Source of the DNA: Streptomyces sp. CoH27
Lineage (GTDB): Bacteria > Actinomycetota > Actinomycetes > Streptomycetales > Streptomycetaceae
NCBI RefSeq assembly: GCF_020181035.1
Contig: NZ_JAIQYY010000020.1
Span: forward strand, 1 to 64,000
Length of the DNA stretch: 64,000 nucleotides
Direction of reading: 5' to 3'
Position numbers and translations under genes: made by a program. Positions within the stretch are counted from its first letter, which is position 1; the number at the start of each line of letters is the position of its first letter. The notes beneath the pieces are model-generated. The model had not been told where the DNA came from. It did no database searches and worked only from the letters and a program-made list of their open reading frames with translations. This document shows positions 54,122 through 62,604 of this stretch, in pieces.

Positions 54122-54880
54122 GTGGAGCAATTTTCCTGGCAGAGTGTCGGTCTCGTGAACCTCCCCGAACACCGGCACCGGCTGCTCGCCGACGTCGTCA
54201 CCGCGGGCGGTCCGTACGGACTCGTCCTCGCCGGCGGCTACGCCCTCGAAGCGCACGGTCTGCTGCGCCGGCCGCACGCGAACCTCGACTTCGCCACGGA
54301 GAGCGCCGAGGACCTGGGGGTGATCGCCGGTGCCGTGGCCGCCGTACTGGAGGCGCGGGGGCGGCAGGTGCGCGCCGACGCCGTGAGCGTGTTCACTGCG
54401 CAGCTGACAGTCACCGACCCGGCGAGCGGCAAGCCGTGTGCGCTGGCGCTGCACAAGGAGGCGTTCTGGCAGCCGCCGGCCCTCACCGAGTACGGCCCCA
54501 CGCTGTCCCTGGAGGACGCCGTCGGTACGAAGATCCGCGCGCTGTACGACCGGGGCGCGGCCGTCGACCTCATCGACGCGCGGGCCGCCGCCACCCGGTT
54601 CCCGCTGCCCGGTCTGGAGGAGCTGGGCCGCCGGCACGCCCACGACCCCTTCGACCTGCCCACCCTCCAGTCCCGGCTGACCGGCACGGACTTCTACGCC
54701 GACCGGGACTTCCTGCGCTACGGCCTGGACGAGGACGAGGTCGTCGCCCTGCGCGCCTGGGCCCAGCACTGGTCCGACGACATCGCCGAACGGCTGCTGG
54801 AGGAGGGTGCGTCCCCCGACGAGGAGTCCCCTGACGAGGAGTCCCCCGACACCGAGGACGGGGAGCCCGGAGACGGCTGA
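54122..54880 (+). CDS. orphan AbiEii-like nucleotidyltransferase-fold protein
   Basis: A 252-residue protein with the nucleotidyltransferase pattern GLVLAGGYALEAHGLLRRPHANLDFATESAEDLG, in which the second strand has Asn-Leu-Asp where active AbiEii-type toxins usually have Asp-x-Asp, and the later EDAVGTKIRALYDRGAAVDLIDARAAATRF with the family Lys and Asp. The C-terminus is an acidic tandem repeat (ASPDEESPDEESPDTED). GTG 54122 is chosen because GGGAAGAG lies 9 bases upstream; a TTG at 54113 is too close to it. No AbiEi antitoxin is adjacent, so a toxin-antitoxin role is unlikely or lost. Confidence 0.65.
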   Translation: MEQFSWQSVGLVNLPEHRHRLLADVVTAGGPYGLVLAGGYALEAHGLLRRPHANLDFATESAEDLGVIAGAVAAVLEARGRQVRADAVSVFTAQLTVTDPASGKPCALALHKEAFWQPPALTEYGPTLSLEDAVGTKIRALYDRGAAVDLIDARAAATRFPLPGLEELGRRHAHDPFDLPTLQSRLTGTDFYADRDFLRYGLDEDEVVALRAWAQHWSDDIAERLLEEGASPDEESPDEESPDTEDGEPGDG

Positions 54881-54915
54881 GGCCCGGAAAGCCCCTTCTC
54901 GGGGTTCCGGGCCTC
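54879..54915. terminator. bidirectional terminator between nucleotidyltransferase gene and aspS
   Basis: GAGGCCCGGAA (54879-54889) pairs with TTCCGGGCCTC (54905-54915), and CCCC (54892-54895) with GGGG (54901-54904) inside. It lies in the 50-bp gap of the convergent genes. Confidence 0.8.
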
Positions 54916-54930
54916 GGCCGCACACACTGC

Positions 54931-56694
54931 TTACTTCGGCTGCGGCTTCCTGATGTTCAGGTGCAGCTCGCGCAGGCGGAGCTCGTCCAGCTCGGTCGGG
55001 GCGCCCATCATCAGGTCCTGGGCGTTGCCGTTGAGCGGGAACGAGATCGTCTCGCGGATGTTGGGCTCGTCCGCGAGGAGCATGACGATGCGGTCCACGC
55101 CGGGGGCGATGCCGCCGTGCGGCGGGGCGCCGAAGCGGAACGCGCGCAGCATGCCCGCGAACTTCTCCTCGACGGTCTCACGGTCGTAACCGGCGATCTC
55201 GAAGGCCTTGAGCATGATGTCCGGCTCGTGGTTCCGGATCGCGCCGGAGGACAGCTCGACGCCATTGCAGACGATGTCGTACTGCCAGCCCAGGATGTCC
55301 AGCGGGTCCTGGGTCTCCAGGGCCTCCAGGCCGCCCTGCGGCATGGAGAAGGGGTTGTGCGAGAAGTCGATCGCGCCGGTCTCCTCGTCCTTCTCGTACA
55401 TCGGGAAGTCGACGATCCAGCAGAACCGGAAGACGCCCTCCTCGAAGTGCCCGGCACGCTTGGCGGCCTCGACCCGCACCGCGCCCATGATCTTGGAGAC
55501 CTCGTCGAACTCGCCCGCGCCGAAGAACACCGCGTGGCCGGGGGCCAGGGAGAGGCGCTTGGTCAGCTCGGCGACGTTCTCCTCGGTGAGGAACTTCGCG
55601 ATCGGGCCGGTCAGCGCGCCGTCCTCGCCGACGCGGACCCAGGCCAGGCCCCTGGCGCCGAGCGAGATCGCGAACTCGCCGAGCTGGTCGAAGAACTTGC
55701 GCGGCTGGTCCTGGACCGCCGGCACCGCCAGCGCGCGCACGTGCTTGTCGGCGAACGCCTTGAACTCCGAGCCCTCGAAGACATCGGTGATGTCCACCAG
55801 CTCCAGCTTGGCGCGCAGGTCCGGCTTGTCGGAGCCGTACTTCAGCATCGCCTCGCGGAACGGGATGCGCGGGAAGGGAGAGGTGACGTGACGGCCGTTG
55901 CCGAACTCCTCGAAGAGCTCGGTCATGAGCTTCTCGATCGGCTGGAAGACGTCCTCCTGCTCGACGAAGCTCATCTCGACGTCGAGCTGGTAGAACTCGC
56001 CCGGCGAGCGGTCGGCGCGGGCGTCCTCGTCACGGAAGCAGGGCGCGATCTGGAAGTAGCGGTCGAAGCCGGAGATCATCAGCAGCTGCTTGAACTGCTG
56101 CGGGGCCTGCGGCAGGGCGTAGAACTTGCCGGGGTGCACCCGGGAGGGGACCACGTAGTCACGGGCGCCCTCGGGGGAGGTGGCGGACAGGATCGGCGTC
56201 GCCATCTCGTTGAAGCCCATCGCCGCCATCTTCTGCCGCATCGCGGAGATCACGGCCGTACGCAGCATGATGTTGCGGTGCATGCGCTCGCGGCGCAGGT
56301 CCAGGAAGCGGTACTCCAGGCGCCGCTCCTCGTTGACCCCGTCCTCGGCGTTGATCGTGAAGGGCAGCGGGGCGGCCGCGCCGAGCAGCTCGACCTCGGC
56401 CACCTCGACCTCGATCTCACCGGTGGGCAGGTCCGGGTTCACGTTCTCGGTTCCACGTGAAACAACGCGGCCGTCGACCCGGACCGTGGACTCCTTGGAG
56501 ATCTTGTCCAGGGCCTCGTACGCGGGCGTGCCCGGACGGGCGACCAGCTGCGTGATGCCGTAGTGGTCGCGCAGATCGATGAAGAGGATGCCACCCAGGT
56601 CGCGCCGATTGTGCAGCCAGCCACTCAGCCGGACGTCGGTGCCGACGTCAGAAGCGCGGAGCTGGCCGCAGGTGTGGGACCTGTACCGATGCAT
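54931..56694 (-). CDS. aspS: aspartyl-tRNA synthetase, bacterial type
   Basis: A 587-residue class II synthetase. The N-terminal OB-fold (GWLHNRRDLGGILFIDLRDHYGITQLV) is followed by catalytic motifs: FQIAPCFRDEDARADRSPGEFYQLD (motif 2 region), the GAD insertion domain of the bacterial type (GPIAKFLTEENVAEL ...), and the motif 3 GVDRIVMLLADEPNIRETISFP. It charges Asp onto tRNA(Asp). Whether it also charges tRNA(Asn) depends on Streptomyces amidotransferases, not visible here. ATG 56694; the ribosome site (GGAT) is modest. Convergent with the AbiEii-like gene. Confidence 0.97.
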   Translation of the reverse strand: MHRYRSHTCGQLRASDVGTDVRLSGWLHNRRDLGGILFIDLRDHYGITQLVARPGTPAYEALDKISKESTVRVDGRVVSRGTENVNPDLPTGEIEVEVAEVELLGAAAPLPFTINAEDGVNEERRLEYRFLDLRRERMHRNIMLRTAVISAMRQKMAAMGFNEMATPILSATSPEGARDYVVPSRVHPGKFYALPQAPQQFKQLLMISGFDRYFQIAPCFRDEDARADRSPGEFYQLDVEMSFVEQEDVFQPIEKLMTELFEEFGNGRHVTSPFPRIPFREAMLKYGSDKPDLRAKLELVDITDVFEGSEFKAFADKHVRALAVPAVQDQPRKFFDQLGEFAISLGARGLAWVRVGEDGALTGPIAKFLTEENVAELTKRLSLAPGHAVFFGAGEFDEVSKIMGAVRVEAAKRAGHFEEGVFRFCWIVDFPMYEKDEETGAIDFSHNPFSMPQGGLEALETQDPLDILGWQYDIVCNGVELSSGAIRNHEPDIMLKAFEIAGYDRETVEEKFAGMLRAFRFGAPPHGGIAPGVDRIVMLLADEPNIRETISFPLNGNAQDLMMGAPTELDELRLRELHLNIRKPQPK

Positions 56695-56811
56695 CGTCGT
56701 TCATCCAGTCTTTGCGAATCGGGGTGTCGCCCGGCGGATAGGGCCTAGGCCATCCCAAGGGTACCGGGCACCCCAAGATCGGCTCCCCACCCTTTTGCAA
56801 GCCCCGCGCTG

Positions 56812-56859
56812 GAGGATCCTCCGACTCCCAGGAGGGGAGGATCCTCACGTTTCTACGGT
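56812..56859. promoter_or_regulatory. paired GAGGATCCTC palindromes and -10 upstream of SpoIIE regulator
   Basis: GAGGATCCTC occurs at 56812-56821 and 56837-56846, centres 25 bp apart; the first is extended to GGAGGATCCTCC. The two copies can also pair with each other as an 11-bp hairpin. TACGGT (56854-56859) is a fair -10 for the gene at 56895, placing the second copy near the -35. A dimeric regulator with two sites is the simplest reading. Confidence 0.5.
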
Positions 56860-56894
56860 GGCAGCCCTCGATGAGATCTTCCTAAAGTGGGGCA

Positions 56895-59078
56895 ATGCGC
56901 ACAGGCGAGCCGCTTCCGGCCATCGGGGACGTCCTCGCCGCCCTCGCGACCGGGCTGTGGCACTGGGACACGGCCGCCGGCCTGGTCACCGTCGACGCGG
57001 AGGCGGCGCGGCTCCTCGGCCTGCCCGCGGAGCCGGTCACGCTCACCGAGGTCGAGGCCCGGGCCCGGCTGCACCCCGTCGACTGGAACGAGATCACCGG
57101 GGTGATCCCGCTGGCGGTCGCCGAGGGCACGCTCGCCGAGGTGCGCATCCGGATCATGGACGAGCAGGGCGACATCCTGCGGGTCGTCCGCAGCCGGTCG
57201 AAGCCGTCGTACGACCCCGAGCGGCAGGCGTACGAGCTGATCGGCACCCTCCAGGAGGTCACCGAGCCGACCCCGGGCACGTCGGCCGGGCGCAGCGCGG
57301 TCACCGGGGACTGGCGGCGCTCGCGCGAGGCGTTCCTGCTGGACGCGGGCCGGGCGCTGGCGGAGGCCCGGTCCACGGCGGAGGTGCTGCGCGTGGCGTA
57401 CGGCCTGTCGATGCCGGGCTTCTCGCCGGACGGGCTCGTGGTGTTCGGCGCCGAGGGCGACCGGCTGACGATCATCGGACAGCACGGGCACGAACCCGGC
57501 GACATGAACCCGTTCTCGAACATGCCGCTGACCACCGACTACCCGGCCGCCGAGGTCGCCCGCACCGGACGCGCCGTCTACCTCTCCTCGCCGGAGGAGT
57601 ACAAGGAGCGCTACCCGGTCACCTGGCCGCTGGCCCGGCCCTTCGGCCGACGGTCCTGGGCCTTTCTGCCGCTGACGGTCGCCGGTCGCACGATGGGCGC
57701 CTGGATGGCCGCCTTCGCCTACCCGGTGGCGTTCACGCCCGACGAGCGCGCGGTTCTCACCACGGTCGCCCGGATGCTCGCCCAGGCCCTGACCCGGGCC
57801 GGCGCCGCCGAGTCCGAGCGGGAGCTGACGGAGGGCCTCCAGCGCTCCATGCTGCCCTCGCTCGGCCCCGAGATCCCGGGCATGCGGATGGCCGCCCGGT
57901 ACATCCCGACCGGCGGCGGACTCCAGGTCGGCGGTGACTGGTACGACATGATCGCGCTGCCCTCCGGCCGCTTCGCGCTGGTCGTCGGGGACGTCCAGGG
58001 CCATGACGTACGCGCGGCGGGCCTCATGGGCCAGCTGCGCATCGCCCTGCGCGCCTACGCCTCCGAGGGCCACCGCCCGGACGCCGTGCTCTCCCGCGCC
58101 TCCCGTTTCCTGCACGGCATCACGCACGACGTCCGGACCGACGAGACGGCCGGCGAGCCGGCCGACCTGCGCTTCGCGACCTGCGTGTACGCGGAGGTCG
58201 ACCCTGCGACCGGCATGCTGGAGATCGCTCGCGCCGGGCACCCGGACCCGGCGATCCGGATGGCCGACGGCACGGTGATGATGCGGCCGACGGCGGGCGG
58301 GCTGCCGCTGGGCATCGACCCGGACGCCGACTATCCGACGACCCGGTTCGCCCTCGGGCCCGGCGAGACGATGACCCTGTGCACCGACGGGCTGATCGAG
58401 ACCGGCGGGCACGACATGGAGAGCGGCTGGGGGCGGCTGCGGGCGATCCTGGAGGAGCACGAGGACGATCCCGACCTGGAGTCGCTGGCCGACGCGCTGG
58501 TGCAGGGCGTGCACGGACCGTCCTCGCACCACACCACCGGCCCGCTGGCCGACCGCCGCGAGGACGACATCGCACTGGTGCTGCTGAGCCGGCCGCTGGA
58601 CGGCACCGTACGCCCCGCGGTCCGGCGCACACTGCTGTCGGTGGCCCAGGACGAGCCGGACCGGATCTCCGAGGCCCGCCAGCACCTGCGCGAGCTGCTG
58701 CACGACTGGGTCTCGCCGGAGCAGACCGACGCGGCGGTGCTGCTGGTCTCGGAGATGGTGACCAACGTCCTCGTCCACACCGACGCCGACGCGCTGCTGC
58801 TGGCCGAGGCGATCGGCGAGCCGGGCACGCGCCGGCTCCGGGTCGAGGTCACCGACGCGGGCGACGACCTCCCGCACCGGCGCCGGCCCGGCGAGCTGGC
58901 CTCCTCCGGGCGCGGTCTGATGCTGATCGAGCTGCTCGCCGACGCCTGGGGAGTGGACCCGCGGGGCGAGGGCAAGAGCATCTGGTTCGAGCTCTACGAG
59001 TCGGGGGACGCGTCGGAGGCCGAGTCGGGGGACGGGTCTGAGGCCGAGTCGGGAGAGGCGTCGGCGGGGGCCGCGTAA
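56895..59078 (+). CDS. PAS-GAF-PP2C (SpoIIE)-HATPase regulatory phosphatase
   Basis: A 727-residue multidomain sensor. An N-terminal PAS-like domain (GLWHWDTAAGLVTVDAEAARLLGLPAE, residues 15-115), a GAF domain (residues 150-310), a SpoIIE PP2C phosphatase (QVGGDWYDMIALPSGRFALVVGDVQGHDVRAAGLMGQLR, AGHPDPAIRM, LGPGETMTLCTDGLIETGG; residues 330-550) and a C-terminal histidine-kinase-like ATPase (LVSEMVTNVLVHT, GRGLMLIELLADAWGVD; residues 580-700). Such proteins set free sigma factors by acting on anti-anti-sigma and anti-sigma partners. The C-terminal tail is a 24-bp in-frame repeat overlapping the opposite-strand gene. ATG 56895 has GTGGGG. Confidence 0.92.
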   Translation: MRTGEPLPAIGDVLAALATGLWHWDTAAGLVTVDAEAARLLGLPAEPVTLTEVEARARLHPVDWNEITGVIPLAVAEGTLAEVRIRIMDEQGDILRVVRSRSKPSYDPERQAYELIGTLQEVTEPTPGTSAGRSAVTGDWRRSREAFLLDAGRALAEARSTAEVLRVAYGLSMPGFSPDGLVVFGAEGDRLTIIGQHGHEPGDMNPFSNMPLTTDYPAAEVARTGRAVYLSSPEEYKERYPVTWPLARPFGRRSWAFLPLTVAGRTMGAWMAAFAYPVAFTPDERAVLTTVARMLAQALTRAGAAESERELTEGLQRSMLPSLGPEIPGMRMAARYIPTGGGLQVGGDWYDMIALPSGRFALVVGDVQGHDVRAAGLMGQLRIALRAYASEGHRPDAVLSRASRFLHGITHDVRTDETAGEPADLRFATCVYAEVDPATGMLEIARAGHPDPAIRMADGTVMMRPTAGGLPLGIDPDADYPTTRFALGPGETMTLCTDGLIETGGHDMESGWGRLRAILEEHEDDPDLESLADALVQGVHGPSSHHTTGPLADRREDDIALVLLSRPLDGTVRPAVRRTLLSVAQDEPDRISEARQHLRELLHDWVSPEQTDAAVLLVSEMVTNVLVHTDADALLLAEAIGEPGTRRLRVEVTDAGDDLPHRRRPGELASSGRGLMLIELLADAWGVDPRGEGKSIWFELYESGDASEAESGDGSEAESGEASAGAA

Positions 59079-60094
59079 CGGGCCCGTACCTCCTGTACGA
59101 CCCCGAAGGCGGCGGCCGTCAGTGGTACGGCGAGCAGCATGCCGAGGATCCCGGCGACGGACGCCCCGGCGGTGATGGCGAGCATGACGACCGCCGGATG
59201 CATCTGCACGGTCCGGCTCTGGATGACCGGCTGGAGCACATGCCCCTCCAGCACCTGCACGGCGAGCACGACACCGAGCGCCCACAGCGCGATGACGAAG
59301 CCGCGGTCGGCGAGGGCGACCAGGACGGCCGCGGCGCCGGAGATGAAAGCGCCGAGATAGGGGATGTAGGCGCCGACGAAGACCAGCGCGCCGAGCCCGA
59401 TCGCGCCGGGCACCCGGAGGATCAGCAGCCCGATGGTGATGCAGAGGGCGTCGATGAGCGCGATGAGCGTGGTCCCCCGCATGAACCCCTCCACCGCCTC
59501 GAAGGCCCGCCGGCAGACGGCCTCCAGGGCGTCGGCGGTGTCGCCGGGCGCGACGGCACGCAGCGTCTCGACGACTCGGTGGGAGTCGCGCAGAAAGAAG
59601 AAGACGAGCAGCAGAGCCAGTACGGCCATGGCGACGCTCTCGGCGGCGACGCTGACCCCGCTGATCACATTGGACACGGCCGTCCCGCCGAACTTGCTCA
59701 GCAGCTGACGGGAGTTGGCGGCGAAATTGTCGAGCCCGGTCCCGGCGGCCCCGAAGTGCCGGGAGATCCCCTTGGCGGCATCGCGCAGCGAGGCGATGAT
59801 CTGGTCGCCGGTGTCGATGAGCGCGGCGACGACGATGTAGACGGCACCGCCGACGACGGCCACGACGGCGACGCAGGTCAGCCCGGCCGCGATCGACGGC
59901 TGCACCCGTGCCTGCACCATCCGCCGGTACAACGGCCCGAGCAGCGCGGTCCCGAGCAGCGCGAGCAGCACCGGCGTGACGGCCGTACGGAACTCCCCGC
60001 ACAACCGCACCCCCACCCACCCCACCCCGGCGACGAGCAACAGCACGACACACCAGGCGCCGAGCCGGCGCACGGGGTCGGGGAGCAGCTGCAC
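58994..60094 (-). CDS. AI-2E family (DUF20) permease
   Basis: A 366-residue membrane protein of the AI-2E/YdiK-type permease family, with about eight helices (LGAWCVVLLLVAGVGWVGV, TPVLLALLGTALLGPLY, AAGLTCVAVVAVVGGAVYIVVAAL, VAMAVLALLLVFFFLRDS, ALIDALCITIGLLILRVPGAIGLGALVFVGAYIPYLGAFISGAAAVLVALAD, VVMLAITAGASVAGILGMLLAVPLTAA). The ALVFVGAYIPYLG-type box is typical. The substrate is unknown in actinobacteria. GTG 60094 lacks a clear ribosome site. Its last 28 codons overlap the SpoIIE regulator on the opposite strand and are a Ser/Asp/Ala/Pro repeat tail. Confidence 0.88.
   Translation of the reverse strand: MQLLPDPVRRLGAWCVVLLLVAGVGWVGVRLCGEFRTAVTPVLLALLGTALLGPLYRRMVQARVQPSIAAGLTCVAVVAVVGGAVYIVVAALIDTGDQIIASLRDAAKGISRHFGAAGTGLDNFAANSRQLLSKFGGTAVSNVISGVSVAAESVAMAVLALLLVFFFLRDSHRVVETLRAVAPGDTADALEAVCRRAFEAVEGFMRGTTLIALIDALCITIGLLILRVPGAIGLGALVFVGAYIPYLGAFISGAAAVLVALADRGFVIALWALGVVLAVQVLEGHVLQPVIQSRTVQMHPAVVMLAITAGASVAGILGMLLAVPLTAAAFGVVQEVRARYAAPADASPDSASDPSPDSASDASPDS
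58998..59069. repeat. 24-bp tandem repeat encoding both overlapping C-termini
   Basis: Three copies (start 58998, 59022, 59046) of GAGTCGGGGGACGCGTCGGA plus four bases. Plus-strand reading gives the ESGDASEA unit of the SpoIIE regulator; minus-strand reading gives the DASPDSAS unit of the permease. Confidence 0.9.
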
Positions 60095-60188
60095 GGGTCC
60101 AGCGGATCACGCCCGCCGACGGGTGTCCCGCCGTGCGGGGCCGGGTGGGTGAGGCCCGCCCGGCCCCCACCCGGCCCCGTCGTCGCCG

Positions 60189-61166
60189 TCAGCCCCGCGG
60201 ACCGCTCTCGGTCATGCCGTGCACCGCGGGAACGGTGCCCAGCCTGCCCTTCTGGAAGTCCTCGAAGGCCTGCTGGAGTTCCTCGCGGGTGTTCATGACG
60301 AACGGGCCGTAGTGGGCCATGGGCTCACGGATCGGCTGTCCGCCGAGGAGGACGACCTCCAGGTCCGGGGTGTGGCTGTCCTGCCGCTCGTCCGCGCGGA
60401 CGGTCAGCGAGGACCCGGCGCCGAACACCGCGGTCTGGCCGAGGTGGACCGGCCGGCGGTCCGTACCGACGCTGCCGCGGCCCGCGAGGACGTAGGCCAG
60501 GCCGTTGAAGTCCTCCCGCCAGGGCAGGGTGATCTCCGCGCCCGGGGCGAGGGTCGCGTGGATCATCGTGATCGGCGTGTGCGTGATGCCGGGACCCTGG
60601 TGGCCGTCCAGCTCACCCGCGATGACCCGCAGCAGCGCGCCGCCGTCGGGCGAGGTGAGCAGCTGCACCTGGCCACCCCGGATGTCCTGGTACCTCGGGG
60701 CCATCATCTTGTCCTTGGCAGGCAGGTTCACCCACAGCTGCAGGCCGTGGAAGAGACCGCCGGACACGACGAGGGACTCCGGCGGGGCCTCGATGTGCAG
60801 CAGGCCCGAGCCCGCTGTCATCCACTGGGTGTCGCCGTTGGTGATGGTGCCGCCACCGCCGTTGCTGTCCTGGTGGTCGAATACGCCGTCGATGATGTAG
60901 GTGACGGTCTCGAAGCCACGATGCGGATGCCACGGGGTGCCCTTGGGCTCGCCCGGCGCGTACTCCACCTCGCCCATCTGGTCCATCATGATGAACGGGT
61001 CGAGGTGGCGGTAGTTGATCCCGGCGAACGCCCGGCGCACCGGGAAACCCTCGCCCTCGAAGCCGCTCGGCGCGGTCGTGACGGCCAGCACGGGGCGGGC
61101 CACGGCGTCGGCCGGCGCGGTCACGCGGGGCAGCGTCAGCGGGTTCTCGACGGTCACTGCAGGCAT
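60189..61166 (-). CDS. pirin family protein
   Basis: A 325-residue bicupin. Metal ligands of pirin are present: HPHRGFETVTY (two His) and MTAGSGLLHIE (His and Glu), with the N-terminal MDQMGEVEYAPGEPKGTPWHP context and the C-terminal cupin VVLLGGQPIREPMAHYGPFVMN. Bacterial pirins act as quercetinases or redox-linked regulators of central metabolism; the type here is unknown. ATG 61166 follows a perfect AAGGAGGT. The upstream gap contains the direct repeat GTTGAGCGTTGA, a possible MarR-type site. Convergent with the AI-2E permease. Confidence 0.92.
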   Translation of the reverse strand: MPAVTVENPLTLPRVTAPADAVARPVLAVTTAPSGFEGEGFPVRRAFAGINYRHLDPFIMMDQMGEVEYAPGEPKGTPWHPHRGFETVTYIIDGVFDHQDSNGGGGTITNGDTQWMTAGSGLLHIEAPPESLVVSGGLFHGLQLWVNLPAKDKMMAPRYQDIRGGQVQLLTSPDGGALLRVIAGELDGHQGPGITHTPITMIHATLAPGAEITLPWREDFNGLAYVLAGRGSVGTDRRPVHLGQTAVFGAGSSLTVRADERQDSHTPDLEVVLLGGQPIREPMAHYGPFVMNTREELQQAFEDFQKGRLGTVPAVHGMTESGPRG

Positions 61167-61282
61167 GGTCGGTACCTCCTTGTGCGCCCACTTTAGTTGA
61201 GCGTTGAACTTTCTGCCACCCGTAACAGAGAGAGCCCGGAGGGAATTCCCTCCGGGCCCGGGGTCGCGTGGAACACGCCGGC

Positions 61283-61768
61283 TCAGCCGCCGTACATCCG
61301 GCGCATCGCGAAGTCGACCATCTGCTCGACCGCCTTCGCGTCGAACACCATCCGGTGCTCGCCCTCCATGTCCAGGACGAAGCCGTAGCCGGTCGGGAGG
61401 AGATCGATGACCTCCGCCCCCGTGATCACGAAGTACTTGGACTCCTTGCCCGCGTACCGGCGCAGCTCCTTGAGCGAGGTGAACATCGGGATCACCGGCT
61501 GCTGGGTGTTGTGCAGGGCGAGGAAGCCGGGGGTGTCGCCGCGCGGGCAGTACACCTTCGACGTGGCGAAGATCTGCTGGAAGTCCTCGGCGGACATCTG
61601 CCCGGTGGTGAAGGCGCGCACCGCGTCCGCGAGGGAGGGCGGGGACGGCTCCGGGTAGAGCGGCGGCTGCTGGCCGTACCCGCCGACACCGCCCGGCATC
61701 TGCTGCTGCGGCGGGGCGTACTGCTGCTGAGCAGCGCCGCCGTCCATGGGCTGGCCGTATCCGTACAT
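61283..61768 (-). CDS. SseB-domain protein
   Basis: A 161-residue protein with a Gln/Pro/Gly-rich N-terminus (residues 1-40, QQQYAPPQQQMPGG) and a C-terminal SseB N-terminal-type domain (ADAVRAFTTGQMSAEDFQQIFATSKVYCPRGDTPGFLALHNTQQPVIPMFTSLKELRRYAGKESKYFVITGAEVIDLLP). SseB-type domains in actinobacteria are linked to type VII secretion neighbourhoods, although no such genes are near. No ribosome site precedes ATG 61768, but TACGCT lies 7 bases upstream (61776-61781), so the mRNA is probably leaderless. Confidence 0.82.
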   Translation of the reverse strand: MYGYGQPMDGGAAQQQYAPPQQQMPGGVGGYGQQPPLYPEPSPPSLADAVRAFTTGQMSAEDFQQIFATSKVYCPRGDTPGFLALHNTQQPVIPMFTSLKELRRYAGKESKYFVITGAEVIDLLPTGYGFVLDMEGEHRMVFDAKAVEQMVDFAMRRMYGG

Positions 61769-61775
61769 GGGCGCA

Positions 61776-61781
61776 AGCGTA
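61776..61781 (-). promoter_or_regulatory. -10 element TACGCT for leaderless SseB-domain gene
   Basis: Minus-strand TACGCT is followed by seven bases and the start codon; there is no ribosome site. Confidence 0.45.
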
Positions 61782-61820
61782 CCGAGCGAGGGCGTCCGGA
61801 TGAGTGACGGGAGATTTATA

Positions 61821-61867
61821 TAGCGATCGCTAGGGAATCTTGCTACGGTTTTCTTTAGCGACCGCTA
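61821..61867 (+). promoter_or_regulatory. twin TetR-type operators with embedded promoter
   Basis: TAGCGATCGCTA (61821-61832, perfect 12-bp palindrome) and TAGCGACCGCTA (61856-61867, one substitution) lie 35 bp centre to centre, in an A/T-rich patch with TACGGT (61844-61849) between. The motif closely resembles TetR-family operators. A ribosome-like GGGGG and ATG at 61904 follow, but the gene behind is broken. Confidence 0.6.
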
Positions 61868-61904
61868 CAGATCCACTACGGATAGCGCACTCGGGGGTAC
61901 GTCA

Positions 61905-62470
61905 TGTCCGGCACCGGTTCCGGTTCGCCCTCTCGGGATACTCACTGGGCGGCGCGGTGGCGCTCCGGCCGGCCGCGCGGCACCCGGAGCGGGTGAGCTC
62001 GCTGGTGCCGACCGCGCCCTTCGCCCGCGCGGACGCGCAGGTGCGGCTGACCGCGCGGGTGTGGCGGGAGCTCGTCGAGGCGGGCCGGCGCGAGCTTGCC
62101 GAGGCGGGCGATCCCGGCCGGCTCGACCGGTTCCTGCTCGCGCATTGCCTGAGCCCCGCCGCACTGGCGGCACTGGACCCGGCGGCGCTGGAGGCTGCCG
62201 CCGAGGAGACCGGGGCGGGGGTACCGGCGGGGACAGCGGAACAGGTGGAGCCGGTGGAGCGGCTGGGCGTGACGGCGGACCCCGCCCGGATCACCGCACC
62301 CACCCTGATGGTCTCGACAGCCGGCGACGCCCTGATCCCGCCCCGGCTGCACCGCGCGGTGACGGCGGGGACACCCGGGGCCCGGCCGGCGGAGCCGCCC
62401 GGCGGCCATCTGCCGTTCGCCGAGCATCCCGGGCCGGTGGGCGGCGCCGCCGGCGAGCGGGGCCGAGTAG
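61905..62470 (+). pseudogene. truncated alpha/beta hydrolase
   Basis: The phase-1 frame reads as the C-terminal two-thirds of an alpha/beta hydrolase: nucleophile elbow FALSGYSLGGAVALRPA, helices RELVEAGRRELAEAGDPGR, acid-loop STAGDALIPPRLH and catalytic-His region EPPGGHLPFAEHPG. The first ~90 residues including the oxyanion strand are missing, and the ATG at 61904 is in a different frame, ending after 30 codons. No stop ends the frame: it continues to the acyl-CoA dehydrogenase start. The promoter and operators upstream look intact. It is best explained by deletion of the 5' part of a TetR-controlled gene; end coordinate is approximate. Confidence 0.75.
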
Positions 62471-62604
62471 ACCCTTCTCACACTCGGAGCGATAGGGGTT
62501 GCGTCTTATTACCGACGGGTAGCATCATCGTAGCTACTTGTTGGTACGTGAACTTAGGTTGCGAGGAGACAGTGCCTCGCCGATCCCTCTACGGAGCCGT
62601 CGCC
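62471..62604 (+). promoter_or_regulatory. leader region of acyl-CoA dehydrogenase gene
   Basis: A/T-richer sequence with repeated TAGC (GGGTAGCATC ... CGTAGCTAC) and the palindrome GTAGCTAC at 62530-62537. TTGCGT (62500-62505) and TAGCAT (62520-62525) are possible -35/-10 elements but with a 14-15 bp spacer, so the promoter is uncertain. CGGAG at 62592-62596 is the ribosome site for ATG 62605. Confidence 0.4.

Noticed and set aside
53053..54834. 593-codon plus-strand frame across pectate lyase and nucleotidyltransferase genes
   Set aside because: It joins the antisense of one gene with a shifted frame of the next; no domain or start supports it.
54931..56694. aspS as the non-discriminating type coupled to amidotransferase genes
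   Set aside because: No gatCAB genes are in the window and sequence alone does not decide discrimination.
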